From: Dyadobacter jejuensis
Lineage (GTDB): Bacteria; Bacteroidota; Bacteroidia; Cytophagales; Spirosomataceae
DNA: 64,000 nucleotides
Assembly: GCF_003149085.1 (NCBI RefSeq)
Contig: NZ_QGDT01000015.1
Coordinates: forward strand, 1 to 64,000
Direction of reading: 5' to 3'
Positions 44,704-54,524 of the stretch are shown here, piece by piece (positions within the stretch are counted from its first letter, which is position 1; the number at the start of each line of letters is the position of its first letter). A model generated the notes under the pieces. The model did not search any database and was not told the DNA's origin. It saw only the letters and a list, made by a program, of their open reading frames with translations. A program made the position numbers and the translations under genes.

Positions 44704-45753
44704 ATGTCAATTAAGTGGAAAGAGTTCGTTAAACTTTTGGAAAGGTATCAGAAGGGAACGTTATCATCTGAAGAGGTGAAAATAATGGATGTTTGGTATG
44801 ATTCAATTTCGAGAGAACCGACTAGTCATGAAGAGGAACTTTCCAATATTGGACAAGAAATATGGACTGGTATAGAGTCTGGCCGTGATAACGAACTAGT
44901 ATCGGGTAAGGTTGGGCTGCTTACTCCTTGGTGGAAAGGGATTTATTTTCGTTTAGCTGCAGCATGTATCCTGCTGTTAATTGCTGTCGCCACCTTCAAA
45001 AATAAGGTAGGAAAGGCTCCTATTATTGCTGGAGTGAATAACGAGGTGATCGAAACGCTCATTTCGAACACCAATAACGGCACTTCAAATAAGCGAATTT
45101 TATTGTCTGATGGTAGCCTAGTGGAGTTGACCCCAGGTTCGACCTTGTACTTTCCTCAACAATTCGATACTAACCAAAGAATCGTGTTTTTACGTGGGGA
45201 TGGTTATTTCGAAATCGCACCAAACAAATCCAAACCGTTTTTTGTACATGCCAATAACATTTCGACCCGAGTGGTGGGTACTAGTTTTACGATTAAAGAA
45301 AATACAGGTAACAAGAGTATTGAGGTATCTGTATTGACTGGTGTGGTTGAAGTCCAAGAAAACGTTAATGGTAGGAAATCCAATTCGAGCAAAAATAAGG
45401 TAGTTCTAACCCAAAACAAGAAGGCTACCTATTATGAACGAGATAATCAATTGGTGAAAGGACTTATAGAAAAACCACTTGTCATTGCAGACAACGGTGC
45501 GAAAGAAGAACCGGTTAGCTTCATTTATAAAGAGATGTCATTTAGGCAAATATTGCCAGCATTGGAGAAGGCCTATGGGGTAAATATTGAATTGACTACT
45601 CAGGCCATAGAGAACTGCATTGTAACGGCCGACCTATCCGAGGACACTACGTTGTTTGCTCAATTAGATGTATTATGTGCGGCAATAAATGCGACTTATG
45701 AAGTTAATGATGATACGATATTGATTAAAGGTATTGGTTGCAATAGAAAATAA
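44704..45753 (+). CDS. FecR-family anti-sigma factor
   Basis: The 349-residue protein has a cytoplasmic N-terminus that would bind sigma (about 1-80), one membrane helix (GIYFRLAAACILLLIAVATF, about 80-99), a periplasmic FecR domain (LLSDGSLVELTPGSTLYFP, FLRGDGYFEI, VVGTSFTIKE) and a C-terminal DUF4974/STN-like domain (SFRQILPALEKAYGVNIEL). It receives the signal from the STN domain of the next gene's product and frees the sigma factor at 43971-44552. Confidence 0.95.
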   Translation: MSIKWKEFVKLLERYQKGTLSSEEVKIMDVWYDSISREPTSHEEELSNIGQEIWTGIESGRDNELVSGKVGLLTPWWKGIYFRLAAACILLLIAVATFKNKVGKAPIIAGVNNEVIETLISNTNNGTSNKRILLSDGSLVELTPGSTLYFPQQFDTNQRIVFLRGDGYFEIAPNKSKPFFVHANNISTRVVGTSFTIKENTGNKSIEVSVLTGVVEVQENVNGRKSNSSKNKVVLTQNKKATYYERDNQLVKGLIEKPLVIADNGAKEEPVSFIYKEMSFRQILPALEKAYGVNIELTTQAIENCIVTADLSEDTTLFAQLDVLCAAINATYEVNDDTILIKGIGCNRK

Positions 45754-45804
45754 AAAATTAAACCTAAACTTAGAAATATGACATAAAGCGTACTCTTATT
45801 AAAT

Positions 45805-45840
45805 AAAGACCTAAGATGCTGGAAACATACTTAGGCCTTT
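45805..45840 (+). terminator. hairpin between fecR and susC (attenuator-like)
   Basis: AAAGACCTAAG (45805-45815) pairs with CTTAGGCCTTT (45830-45840) with one mismatch around 14 bases, then TTTG-type sequence. It lies in the 182-base gap and may separate regulator and transporter expression. Confidence 0.5.
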
Positions 45841-45935
45841 GTTCCTACCGAATCGAAATCCGAATGCTTATCTGGAAAATAAGCACGAAGGAATCTGTAA
45901 ATCAACCTTGAAAGAGATTTAACTTTTACAAAAAA

Positions 45936-48900
45936 ATGAAAAAAAGAATTAAAATCATAGAACCCATATGGGCAATTATGAAGGTTTCAACGATACAGTT
46001 TTTACTAATGGCCATTACGGGCGCTCTAGGCTATGCCAATAATTCAAGTGCGCAGGAGCTTTTGATGAAAAAGGTAAGTATTCACGCTGAGCAGTTGGAG
46101 ATTAAACAGGTCTTGTCGAAAATCGAAAAAGAGGCGAATGTAAGGTTCGTTTATAGTGTACAGTTACTTCCAGTTGACCGAAAGATTACGGTTGATATCC
46201 ATAACGAGACCATAGCAGAAGCTTTGGAATCGGTGTTTGGACCTGACCGCATATCCTATGAAATCGTTCGGAACAAAATTGTGCTGAAACTGGCCCCCAA
46301 GAAATCGGCACTGCTACCGTTAAACAGCATATCTACTCCCATTAGCTACAATAAGGTAGCCGATAGAGTGATTACTGGAATAGTACGGGATAATGGCAAG
46401 GAGCCCTTGCCGGGTGTCAATATTGCCATAAAGGGTTCTAACCTGGGCACCAATACCGATGTAAATGGTAAGTATACCATTGAGGTTCCTACAGAAGATG
46501 CAATACTCGTTTATTCTTTTGTGGGTTATTTGCCTCAAGAAGTAAGAGTAGGGGTGAAATCGTCAATTGATGTTAATCTAGTGCCAGACATCAAAGCCTT
46601 AGAGGAGGTAGTAGTGATTGGATATGGAACGACCAAGCGCCAGGATTTTACGGGGGCTGTTAGTTCCATGAAACTAGAGGGCTCGGCCATGGCTCAAATG
46701 CCTAATCTCAATGCATTGGAAGCTTTAAAGGGGAATTTGCCTGGTCTAAATATTGGCGCTACGAACACAGCTGGAGGTCAGCCCAGTGTTTTGGTTCGAG
46801 GTCAAAACTCAATTAATGGTTCTAACGACCCATTAATAGTCCTTGACGGCGTGATTTTTTTGGGGAGTCTGTCGGACATTAACCCCAGTGATATTGCCAA
46901 TATAGACGTTTTGAAAGATGCTACATCTGCAGCAGCCTATGGGTCACGGTCGGCCAATGGGGTAATCGCCATTACCACCAAACGTGGGAAGATAGGTAAA
47001 CCCGTAATTACCTTTAATACTTCTACTGGTTTTCAAACTTGGCAGAACCGCCCTGTGATGATGAAAGGCGAGGAATGGATTTCGGTGGTCAATGCAAGAA
47101 ATAAGTACACCGAGGGCTCGACCAATTGGTTAAAGGCTGGGGAGCTGGCCAACCGGGAGGCTGGTAACGAGACGAATTGGCTCGATGAGACCACCAGAAC
47201 CGGTGTTATTCAGTCCTATCAAGCGGCGGTGTCCGGTGCTCAAGAAAATGTAAACTATTATCTTTCAACCTCTTACGACGACAACCAGGCCATTGTTAAA
47301 GGTGATCAATTCAATCGTATTTCAATACTTGGAAAACTAAAAACCAATATCACGGACTGGCTGGAAATAGGGGTTGATGGTAGCTATTCTAAACGGGACT
47401 ATTCAGGAGTAACCGCCAATATAGGACAGGCCCAAACCATGTCGCCTTATGGGGTGATGTACCGAGACGATCTGGGGAATCTAGAGAAATATCCGTACAC
47501 GCAATCAGGAATCAATCCCTTATGGGGAGTAGATGACGGGACTAGAGATAATATAAATATCTTGAATAGCTATAGACTAAATACCAATGCATTGATCTCT
47601 ATTCCTTGGATTCAGGGCCTAACTTATCGTGTTAATTTATTGAATAACGTTACCAAGAACGAAACTGGTAACTTTACTTATGAAGACTATTATGTTCAAG
47701 AGGGGGAGGGCATACAACGATATGACCCGTCGGTTATACAAGGGTTTCTTACCAATGCCAACGGAAATCTAAATAGAAATGGCATTAATAGTTATGTATT
47801 CGACAATATCGTCAATTATAAAAACGATTTTGGAAATCATGGTATCGACCTCACTTTGGTAGCAACTCGGGATAATCAGAAATACAATTATATGAATACA
47901 ACCGGGTCTGACTTTTCTGCCAATGGCAACACCACTTTAGGGATGTATGGGTTACACAAGGCCACTGTACAAAGGGTAGATTTAGATGCTTATGAAAGGT
48001 CGAATATAGGATATTTGGCTCGACTAAGTTATTCCTTTTCTGACAAATATTTTTTCACTGGATCCTTTCGCCGGGACGGAGCCTCGGTTTTTGGTCAAAA
48101 CAACAAATGGGCTAATTTTTATGCTGCTGGGGTTGCATGGAAGATTACCAATGAAAATTTTCTAAAACAATTCGAGGTGCTTAATAGTATGAAGCTAAAG
48201 TTCTCGATGGGACAGAATGGTAATCAGGGGATAAGTCCATACGGGACCCTTTCGACGGTTTCTAATGCCGCCAGCGGTGGGGTACGTTATGAATTTTCGG
48301 ACAAGCCGGGTACTGTCAATTACGGTCTCTATCAGAGTGCCCTTGGTAATGCCGACTTAGGCTGGGAGACAACCACTTCGTGGAATGGTGGGTTTGAGTC
48401 CTCTTGGTTGCAAAATCGACTCTCGGTTAACTTGGACCTTTATTTTGGTAAAACAGTAGACCAAATTTTTACCAGAAACATTCCAGTAATGACTGGTTTC
48501 AAGACCATTAAAACATCGATGGGTCAGGTGAATAACTCTGGGGTAGAGCTTTCGATCAGCTCAGATAATATTCGGGGGAAAAAGCTGAACTGGAATACTT
48601 CTCTGACTTTTTGGAAAAACAATAACAAATTAGTGAAGTTATATGGGGAGGATAACGATGGAGATGGTCGGGAGGACGACGATATTTCCAGTAGTTTATT
48701 TATAGGTGAACCTCTTAATGTTATTTATGGTTACGAGCAAATAGGCATCGTACAGGAAGATGATACGGAATATATGGCCTTAACAGGGGCGGCGGCTGGT
48801 TCGCCCATGTACAAGGACCTCGATGGAGTAGAAGGGATATCGGCCAACGATAGGAAAATTATTGGCTATAGAAATGAGAATTTTAGGTTGAACCTTCGTA

Positions 48901-49346
48901 ATAATTTTTCATATAAAAATTTCGATTTATACGTACTTGTATCTGGAATTTTTGGAGGAAACAATCGATATATGCAAGAAAATACCGAGGCCTATTTGAC
49001 GGCTGGAACGGGACGTTTCAATGATAATATGACCTCCAAAGCCTATTGGACGCCAGAGAATAGAAGTAATGAATATCCGTCCGCATATTTTGCCGGAGAT
49101 GGGCGCTTCACTGGCTTGCAGTCTCGAACGTTCGTAAGAATTCAAGATATAACCCTGTCTTATAAATTGGAGTCAAGCTGGTTGTCGGCAGTTCGTATGA
49201 AGTCCGCCAAATTGTTTGTTAGTGGCCGTAATCTTGGAACCTTTACGAACTGGTTTGGTGGAGATCCTGAAACGGGTACTCCCGTTCGTTCCAATACTTT
49301 TCCGGTGGCCTCTACTTACTCCTTTGGTGCCAATTTTAGTTTCTAA
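45936..49346 (+). CDS. SusC/RagA TonB-dependent transporter with N-terminal STN domain
   Basis: The 1136 residues comprise a signal peptide (to about 41), an STN domain (about 48-118; EQLEIKQVLSKIEKEANVRFVYS) that signals to FecR, a carboxypeptidase-regulatory-like domain (about 147-220), the plug (VVVIGYGTTKRQDFTGAV, VLDGVIFLG, LKDATSAAAYGSRSANGVI) and a long barrel ending YSFGANFSF. The STN domain marks it as the inducible transporter of the FecI/FecR system. Together with the SusD gene 13 bases downstream it imports a glycan or other large ligand. No glycoside hydrolase is beside it. Confidence 0.96.
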   Translation: MKKRIKIIEPIWAIMKVSTIQFLLMAITGALGYANNSSAQELLMKKVSIHAEQLEIKQVLSKIEKEANVRFVYSVQLLPVDRKITVDIHNETIAEALESVFGPDRISYEIVRNKIVLKLAPKKSALLPLNSISTPISYNKVADRVITGIVRDNGKEPLPGVNIAIKGSNLGTNTDVNGKYTIEVPTEDAILVYSFVGYLPQEVRVGVKSSIDVNLVPDIKALEEVVVIGYGTTKRQDFTGAVSSMKLEGSAMAQMPNLNALEALKGNLPGLNIGATNTAGGQPSVLVRGQNSINGSNDPLIVLDGVIFLGSLSDINPSDIANIDVLKDATSAAAYGSRSANGVIAITTKRGKIGKPVITFNTSTGFQTWQNRPVMMKGEEWISVVNARNKYTEGSTNWLKAGELANREAGNETNWLDETTRTGVIQSYQAAVSGAQENVNYYLSTSYDDNQAIVKGDQFNRISILGKLKTNITDWLEIGVDGSYSKRDYSGVTANIGQAQTMSPYGVMYRDDLGNLEKYPYTQSGINPLWGVDDGTRDNINILNSYRLNTNALISIPWIQGLTYRVNLLNNVTKNETGNFTYEDYYVQEGEGIQRYDPSVIQGFLTNANGNLNRNGINSYVFDNIVNYKNDFGNHGIDLTLVATRDNQKYNYMNTTGSDFSANGNTTLGMYGLHKATVQRVDLDAYERSNIGYLARLSYSFSDKYFFTGSFRRDGASVFGQNNKWANFYAAGVAWKITNENFLKQFEVLNSMKLKFSMGQNGNQGISPYGTLSTVSNAASGGVRYEFSDKPGTVNYGLYQSALGNADLGWETTTSWNGGFESSWLQNRLSVNLDLYFGKTVDQIFTRNIPVMTGFKTIKTSMGQVNNSGVELSISSDNIRGKKLNWNTSLTFWKNNNKLVKLYGEDNDGDGREDDDISSSLFIGEPLNVIYGYEQIGIVQEDDTEYMALTGAAAGSPMYKDLDGVEGISANDRKIIGYRNENFRLNLRNNFSYKNFDLYVLVSGIFGGNNRYMQENTEAYLTAGTGRFNDNMTSKAYWTPENRSNEYPSAYFAGDGRFTGLQSRTFVRIQDITLSYKLESSWLSAVRMKSAKLFVSGRNLGTFTNWFGGDPETGTPVRSNTFPVASTYSFGANFSF

Positions 49347-49358
49347 ACCAATTTAATA

Positions 49359-51083
49359 ATGAAAAATATACTAAATATAAAATCTTTTTGGGCCTTGGTC
49401 CTTTTGGTCAATTTGTGTGGATGTGAATCTAGCGATGATTTTTTAAAAGAAAATCCCACGACATTTTATACGGTGGACAATGCTTTTTCTACTTCAGCAC
49501 AAGTGGATCAAGTGTTGGTTTCTATTTATTCCCAGGTTCGTGATTTATGGGCTAACCCAGCAGAATCAGCGTGGATATTCGTTCTCAGGGGGAATGGAAC
49601 CGATATGTACGATGTGGCCAGTATTCGTAAAAGTGCAACATTCAATAATTACGGGGTGATTAATATCGATAATGGGACCTTCTATAATATTTTTAGCACC
49701 TATTATCAAATCATCGCTAAGGCAAATTTTGCCATGGAAGCGGCCAACTTGCCCCAAATATCCTGGGCTTCGGATCAAGAAAAAGCTTATACCATCGCCC
49801 AAGCAAAATTTTTCAGGGCCTATGCTTATCGCAACCTAGGTGAACTGTTTGGCGGGGTTCCCTTGGTAACAGAAGTTTCTAAAACACCTCAGTATGATTT
49901 TGGGAGGTCCACTCGAGTTGAAACGTATCAGTTTGCTATAGATGATTTGCTTTCAATAGAAAACGATCTTCCTGAAACTTCCGTTTCGGGGGGGAGAATC
50001 GTACGCGGAGCCGCTCAACACAACTTAGCCGAATTATATTTGGCGATGGGGACCCAGCTAGCCGCCGATGGCAAAGGGGGAGAGGCTCAGGCTGCCTTTG
50101 CCAAATCCATCACTTATGCTAGCAAGGTAATAGATGGTGGCGTATACTCCTTAATGAAGACCAGGTATGGGGCAAGAAAAAATGAAGAAAAAGGTAACGT
50201 GTATTGGGATCTTTTTCAAGAGAATAACGTAAACTATCAAGATGGCAATAAGGAGAGTATTTGGACATTGCAGGTTGATTATGCAGCCTATCGTGCCGAA
50301 GATAGTAAATCTAAGTTACCCTATTCTCGTACCTATGGACCCGTTTTTAGAGATGGTGCCAAGGATCATTTGACAGGGACTCTTGAAGATGTGGGTGGCC
50401 GTGGAATCTCGCAAATTATCCCTACTTTTTATACACGCGATGATATTTATGCCGACAAATGGGGCAAAGATATGCGGAATTCTAATATCGTTTTTCAGCG
50501 AGAGATTATCGGAAATGTAGCCTCTTCGCCTTATTTTGGTAAACCTGTCCCTTGGGAGGTCATATATAATGGAAGCCCAGATGCTACTACCAACAAAAAC
50601 AATAGTAGTTTGTGCTATCCTATTTCCTGCAAAATTGCAACTGATCAGTATACAGGACTATCTGATGGGGAAAATAGAAGTAATTTGTTCAGAGACGATT
50701 ATTTTATAAGATTATCTGAAACGATACTTTTAAGGGCCGAGGCCAAGCAAAGGAATGGAGACAAATCGGGTGCTGCAGCCGATGTAAATCTGCTTCGTGA
50801 ACGGGCCCAGTGCGAATACCTTGTTTCGGCGGCCGATATGGATGATAGCTTTAATGTCATTCTGGATGAACGTGCAAGGGAGTTGGTTTATGAAGAGGCA
50901 CGATGGAATACCTTACTCCGTATGGGAGGCACTATTGCAGTAGATCGTATTAAAAAGCACGCTTATTGGCCCGAGGCCCAGGCTACACTAACTTTTAATT
51001 ATAACTTATGGCCTATTCCTCAAACCATTATTGATACCAACAAAGACGTGGTCTTGGAGCAAAATCCTGGCTGGAATCGATAA
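49359..51083 (+). CDS. SusD/RagB-family lipoprotein
   Basis: The 574 residues start with a lipoprotein signal (LCGCESSDDFLKENPTTF). SusD features are AYTIAQAKFFRAYAYRNLGELFGGVPLV (TPR region), DYFIRLSETILLRAEAKQRNGD and DERARELVYEEARWNTLLRMG. It is the surface partner of the SusC at 45936-49346 and ends at a strong terminator. Confidence 0.96.
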   Translation: MKNILNIKSFWALVLLVNLCGCESSDDFLKENPTTFYTVDNAFSTSAQVDQVLVSIYSQVRDLWANPAESAWIFVLRGNGTDMYDVASIRKSATFNNYGVINIDNGTFYNIFSTYYQIIAKANFAMEAANLPQISWASDQEKAYTIAQAKFFRAYAYRNLGELFGGVPLVTEVSKTPQYDFGRSTRVETYQFAIDDLLSIENDLPETSVSGGRIVRGAAQHNLAELYLAMGTQLAADGKGGEAQAAFAKSITYASKVIDGGVYSLMKTRYGARKNEEKGNVYWDLFQENNVNYQDGNKESIWTLQVDYAAYRAEDSKSKLPYSRTYGPVFRDGAKDHLTGTLEDVGGRGISQIIPTFYTRDDIYADKWGKDMRNSNIVFQREIIGNVASSPYFGKPVPWEVIYNGSPDATTNKNNSSLCYPISCKIATDQYTGLSDGENRSNLFRDDYFIRLSETILLRAEAKQRNGDKSGAAADVNLLRERAQCEYLVSAADMDDSFNVILDERARELVYEEARWNTLLRMGGTIAVDRIKKHAYWPEAQATLTFNYNLWPIPQTIIDTNKDVVLEQNPGWNR

Positions 51084-51104
51084 AATATAATTCTCTGAGT
51101 AACG

Positions 51105-51136
51105 ATAGTTGCCCGAATTCCTTTTCGGGCAACTAT
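51105..51136. terminator. bidirectional terminator after susD
   Basis: ATAGTTGCCCGAA (51105-51117) pairs perfectly with TTCGGGCAACTAT (51124-51136) around 6 bases, followed by TTTATT. It also lies downstream of the minus-strand metallophosphoesterase. Confidence 0.92.
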
Positions 51137-51196
51137 TTTATTAACCCATCATACTTATTGATGGAGTATTGCTTGTTTGACGCAACTTGAGGTTAC

Positions 51197-51934
51197 CTAT
51201 TTCCCTTCCCGAAGCATACCGGCTAGTTCGTTGGGAAGCAGACTTAGCTCAATGGCTTTAGCTGCTTTTTCGACATCATAGGGTAGTCTGATAAATTCGG
51301 TACTAATGGTGGCTCGTTCTTGGCCGTCGATGGTGAGCATCACATAGCCGGCTCGAGGGTCCCCATCCTTGGGCTTACCAACAGAACCTGTATTGATAAA
51401 ATGATAAGTTGGATTCAGCTCCCCGTCGGTCGTATGGACGACCCGATGGTAGGGCTTGTGGGTATGGCCGAAACATAGAATGTCTGCCTTAAACTCCTGG
51501 GCCATTTCTATCATATACGCTTCCGGCAGGTCTTCCAGCAGATATTCGTTAATGCTGCGCGGGCTGCCGTGTACCATCAACAAGGTAAGCGGGGTATTAT
51601 TGATCTGAAACTCAAGACGAATCTGTCTAGGCAAGGTGAGCAGATAGTCCCTTTCTTTAGGGCCTACCAATTGGTAGGCATACTCCTTACTGGGTTCTTG
51701 ACTACAGGGATCCAGCTTAGGTCGCAGGGTGGTCAATTTGATATCGTGATTGCCAGCGATGGTTGGGATTCCTCTTTTCCGAACCAGTTCAACCACCTGG
51801 TTGGGCCATACCTGATAGCCTATGAGGTCACCCAAACAATAAACGGCATCCGGTTGTTGCTTTTCCAGGTCGTCGAGCACCGCTTCTAAAGCCGGTAAGT
51901 TGGCATGGATATCTGAAAGTAAGGCGATTCTCAC
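51197..51934 (-). CDS. metallophosphoesterase at the end of the ars operon
   Basis: The 245-residue protein has the full calcineurin-like set: LSDIHANLPALEAVL, CLGDLIGY, IAGNHD, VHGSPRS and CFGHTHKPY, which together bind two metals. It belongs to the YfcE/MJ0936-like phosphodiesterases. Its GTG start overlaps the TGA of the ACR3 gene (GTGA), so it is coupled to the arsenic operon. A metallophosphoesterase in an ars operon is not standard. Its substrate is unknown. Confidence 0.9.
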   Translation of the reverse strand: MRIALLSDIHANLPALEAVLDDLEKQQPDAVYCLGDLIGYQVWPNQVVELVRKRGIPTIAGNHDIKLTTLRPKLDPCSQEPSKEYAYQLVGPKERDYLLTLPRQIRLEFQINNTPLTLLMVHGSPRSINEYLLEDLPEAYMIEMAQEFKADILCFGHTHKPYHRVVHTTDGELNPTYHFINTGSVGKPKDGDPRAGYVMLTIDGQERATISTEFIRLPYDVEKAAKAIELSLLPNELAGMLREGK

Positions 51935-53010
51935 GATGCTAATGTTTTGGATGGGTAATACTTATCTCTTAGCCAAAAGGCCACATTCACCAGGGCGATT
52001 AAGGCCGGAACCTCTACCAGAGGACCTATTACCCCAACAAAGGCCTGGCCAGAGTTGATACCAAATACTCCGATGGCTACGGCAATGGCGAGTTCAAAAT
52101 TGTTGCCCGCGGCGGTAAAGGCGATGGAAGCATTCTGACTGTAATCGGCACCGAAGGATTTGGCCATAAAAAAGCTGAGTAAAAACATGATGGCAAAGTA
52201 GATTACCAAGGGGATGGCTATTAGTAGGACGTCCCCAGGAAGCTGTACGATCAATTCTCCTTTAAGGCTGAACATCAGCATGATGGTGGCCAATAGGGCG
52301 ATGAGGGTGATAGGGGATATGCGCGGAATATATTTCTTTTCGTACCATTCTTCTCCCTTTAGGGCCGTCAGGCCGAGTCTACTAAGCATTCCGGCGGCAA
52401 AGGGAATGCCTAAATAAATGCCCACACTCTTGGCAATTTCCGATATCGTAATATTTACTTCCAAACCTTTGAGGCCTAGCAAGGGAGGAAGTACCGTAAT
52501 AAAAAAGTAGGCATAAAAGCTATAGAGCAACACTTGAAATACGCTATTAAGCGCCACAAGACCGGCGGCGTATTCACGGCTGCCTTCAGCGAGTTCGTTC
52601 CAAACCAATACCATGGCAATACAGCGGGCTAGTCCGATCAGGATTAGTCCTATCATATATTCAGGGTGATTGGGTAGGAAAATAATGGCCAAAACGAACA
52701 TGAGCACGGGACCTACCACCCAGTTGAGTACCAGGGAGGCCGTCATGACCTTGGTATTTCTGAACACTTCCCCCATCTTGTTGTATTTGACTTTGGCCAA
52801 GGGAGGGTACATCATCAGGATGAGGCCTATGGCCAAGGGAATATTGGTGGTTCCGCTCGAGAAACCGTTGATATATTCGGGTAAGGCGGGGTAAAAGTTT
52901 CCGAGTCCCACCCCAACGGCCATGGCCAAGAATATCCATAAGGTAAGATAACGATCCAAAAAGCCAAGCTTTTTACGATTGGCAACGGGTGCACAAGAGT
53001 TAGCAGACAT
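51931..53010 (-). CDS. arsB: ACR3-family arsenite efflux transporter
   Basis: The 359-residue protein has about ten membrane helices. The ACR3 signature GLIGLARCIAMVLVWNELA contains the conserved cysteine needed for arsenite, and AFTAAGNNFELAIAVAIGVFG is the second conserved discontinuous-helix segment. It pumps arsenite out through the inner membrane. It begins 9 bases after arsC and is translationally coupled to the metallophosphoesterase. Confidence 0.96.
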   Translation of the reverse strand: MSANSCAPVANRKKLGFLDRYLTLWIFLAMAVGVGLGNFYPALPEYINGFSSGTTNIPLAIGLILMMYPPLAKVKYNKMGEVFRNTKVMTASLVLNWVVGPVLMFVLAIIFLPNHPEYMIGLILIGLARCIAMVLVWNELAEGSREYAAGLVALNSVFQVLLYSFYAYFFITVLPPLLGLKGLEVNITISEIAKSVGIYLGIPFAAGMLSRLGLTALKGEEWYEKKYIPRISPITLIALLATIMLMFSLKGELIVQLPGDVLLIAIPLVIYFAIMFLLSFFMAKSFGADYSQNASIAFTAAGNNFELAIAVAIGVFGINSGQAFVGVIGPLVEVPALIALVNVAFWLRDKYYPSKTLAS

Positions 53011-53019
53011 GATGAGGCA

Positions 53020-53433
53020 TTAAAGGTTCTGGTTAACAAATTCTTCCGAATATTTTTTGATCATTTCACGTACCGACCTGAACGACTCCATGATTTGTTG
53101 CTCAGTACCCGTAGCCTTAGCCGGGTCGGGGAAGTTATGATGGAATTTCTGGGCCTTGGTAGGGAAGTAAGGACAGCGTTCTTTGGCGTTATCGCAAACG
53201 GTGATCACGAAGTCGAATTCGATTTGGGTATACTCATCTATATTATTAGAGGTATGCCCCGAAATATCGATTCCATCTTCGGCCATAACGGCAATGGCCT
53301 TAGGATTCACCCCATGGGTTTCAACACCAGCACTGTACACGCTGGCTTTTTCGTCGGCAAAATGTCTGATATAACCTTCGGCCAATTGGCTGCGGCAGCT
53401 GTTGCCGGTACAAAGCACTAATACTTTTTTCAT
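53020..53433 (-). CDS. arsC: arsenate reductase, thioredoxin-coupled LMW-PTP type
   Basis: The 137 residues have the CX5R loop CTGNSCR (Cys8) and the two further redox cysteines Cys80 and Cys87 (ITVCDNAKERCPYFP), the spacing of the pI258-type ArsC. FPDPAKATG is the conserved general-acid segment. It reduces arsenate to arsenite for export by ACR3, with regeneration by thioredoxin. Confidence 0.95.
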   Translation of the reverse strand: MKKVLVLCTGNSCRSQLAEGYIRHFADEKASVYSAGVETHGVNPKAIAVMAEDGIDISGHTSNNIDEYTQIEFDFVITVCDNAKERCPYFPTKAQKFHHNFPDPAKATGTEQQIMESFRSVREMIKKYSEEFVNQNL

Positions 53434-53440
53434 TGTTCGT

Positions 53441-53938
53441 TTAGTTTATTCCAATCGTTCTACTTCGTCTTTCTAAGAGGTGTACGGTTCGCCAAACTCC
53501 ATGTAGTTGGCCTATGTTTTCACGATAGCCTATGAGGCGGAAACCATTTTTGAGATGCAACTGTATACTTGGGATATTTTCGGGGAAAATACTGGCTTGG
53601 AGAGTCCAGTAGCCGGCATTTTCGCTTTCTTGGATAAGGTGTTTTAGGAGGGAATCGCCTAAGTTTTGACCCCGGAAATCGGTGCCAATATAGACGCTCA
53701 CTTCCGCTACACCGGCATATACGCAGCGTCCGGAAACGGGGGTAAGGGCGGACCAGCCAGTAATAGCCCCCTGCTCCGAAACGGCCACATAGCGCAGGTC
53801 AGGTACATGGGTAGCGTCCCAAGCTGGCCATTCCGGGGGAGTGGTTTCCAAAGTGGCAAGTCCTGTGGCTATGCCTTGTTCGTAAATCTGGCGGACTTGG
53901 GGCCAGTCTTCTGGCTCCATGATGCGGATCGTAGCCAT
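53441..53938 (-). CDS. arsN: GNAT N-acetyltransferase of the ArsN/phosphinothricin type
   Basis: The 165-residue protein matches the GNAT fold: IRIMEPEDWPQVRQIYEQGI at the start, AEVSVYIGTDFRGQNLGDSLLKHLI (acetyl-CoA loop RGQNLGD) and NGFRLIGYREN. Such enzymes acetylate arsinothricin or phosphinothricin, and their place in ars operons supports the former. It lies 7 bases before arsC. Confidence 0.85.
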   Translation of the reverse strand: MATIRIMEPEDWPQVRQIYEQGIATGLATLETTPPEWPAWDATHVPDLRYVAVSEQGAITGWSALTPVSGRCVYAGVAEVSVYIGTDFRGQNLGDSLLKHLIQESENAGYWTLQASIFPENIPSIQLHLKNGFRLIGYRENIGQLHGVWRTVHLLERRSRTIGIN

Positions 53939-53951
53939 GTGTCAGCAGAAT

Positions 53952-54479
53952 TTAACAGCATCCTCCTCCAGGCGTACAGCTTTGGCTGGCGGAACCTACG
54001 AGTTCAAGTTCTGTTTTTGGTGCCGGGGTACCACAGGTTTGTCCACGGCCAATGGCCTTGCACTGAGTGAAGTCGGCCGTCAGCTGTACGGTAAATGTGT
54101 CGCCTTCCGCAACGAATTCGGATGGATACATTTGGCGGGTATCGAATTTGGAATTGCCAAATTCAATTTTCACGATGGCGGTAGGCTCGAGGGGAAGGGA
54201 TTTCTCCACCAACTCCACAATAGAGAGGGCTTTGCTTACCTTCATGGCCCGGCCGGCTTCTGCCACATTGGGTTCCCATAACTGTATTATAACTTCTGTC
54301 CATTGGTTCATTACACCTCCACAGTCGACCGACACGATAGGTGCCTGCTTGATTTCGGTAATATGATAGGAGGGTTCTACCAATTGACCTTCGGCATATT
54401 GAAACTGAAGGGCCTTGTCGGGGTGTGCCAATAGTGTGTTTTTAAAGGCTTCCCAGTTCATTGGATCTAAATTATTCAT
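53952..54479 (-). CDS. DUF6428 protein with Cys-rich tail
   Basis: The 175 residues match the DUF6428 pattern seen beside arsenic genes in Bacteroidota (MNWEAFKNTLLAHPDKALQF, SYHITEIKQAPIVSVDCGGV, WTEVIIQLWEP). The C-terminus reads SCTPGGGCC, with Cys168, Cys174 and Cys175, and could bind As(III) or another soft metal. No enzyme motif is present. It is the second gene of the operon. Confidence 0.8.
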   Translation of the reverse strand: MNNLDPMNWEAFKNTLLAHPDKALQFQYAEGQLVEPSYHITEIKQAPIVSVDCGGVMNQWTEVIIQLWEPNVAEAGRAMKVSKALSIVELVEKSLPLEPTAIVKIEFGNSKFDTRQMYPSEFVAEGDTFTVQLTADFTQCKAIGRGQTCGTPAPKTELELVGSASQSCTPGGGCC

Positions 54480-54524
54480 TGCTATATTACGATTAAGTTA
54501 AATTTAAAAAAAATATGAATGCAT

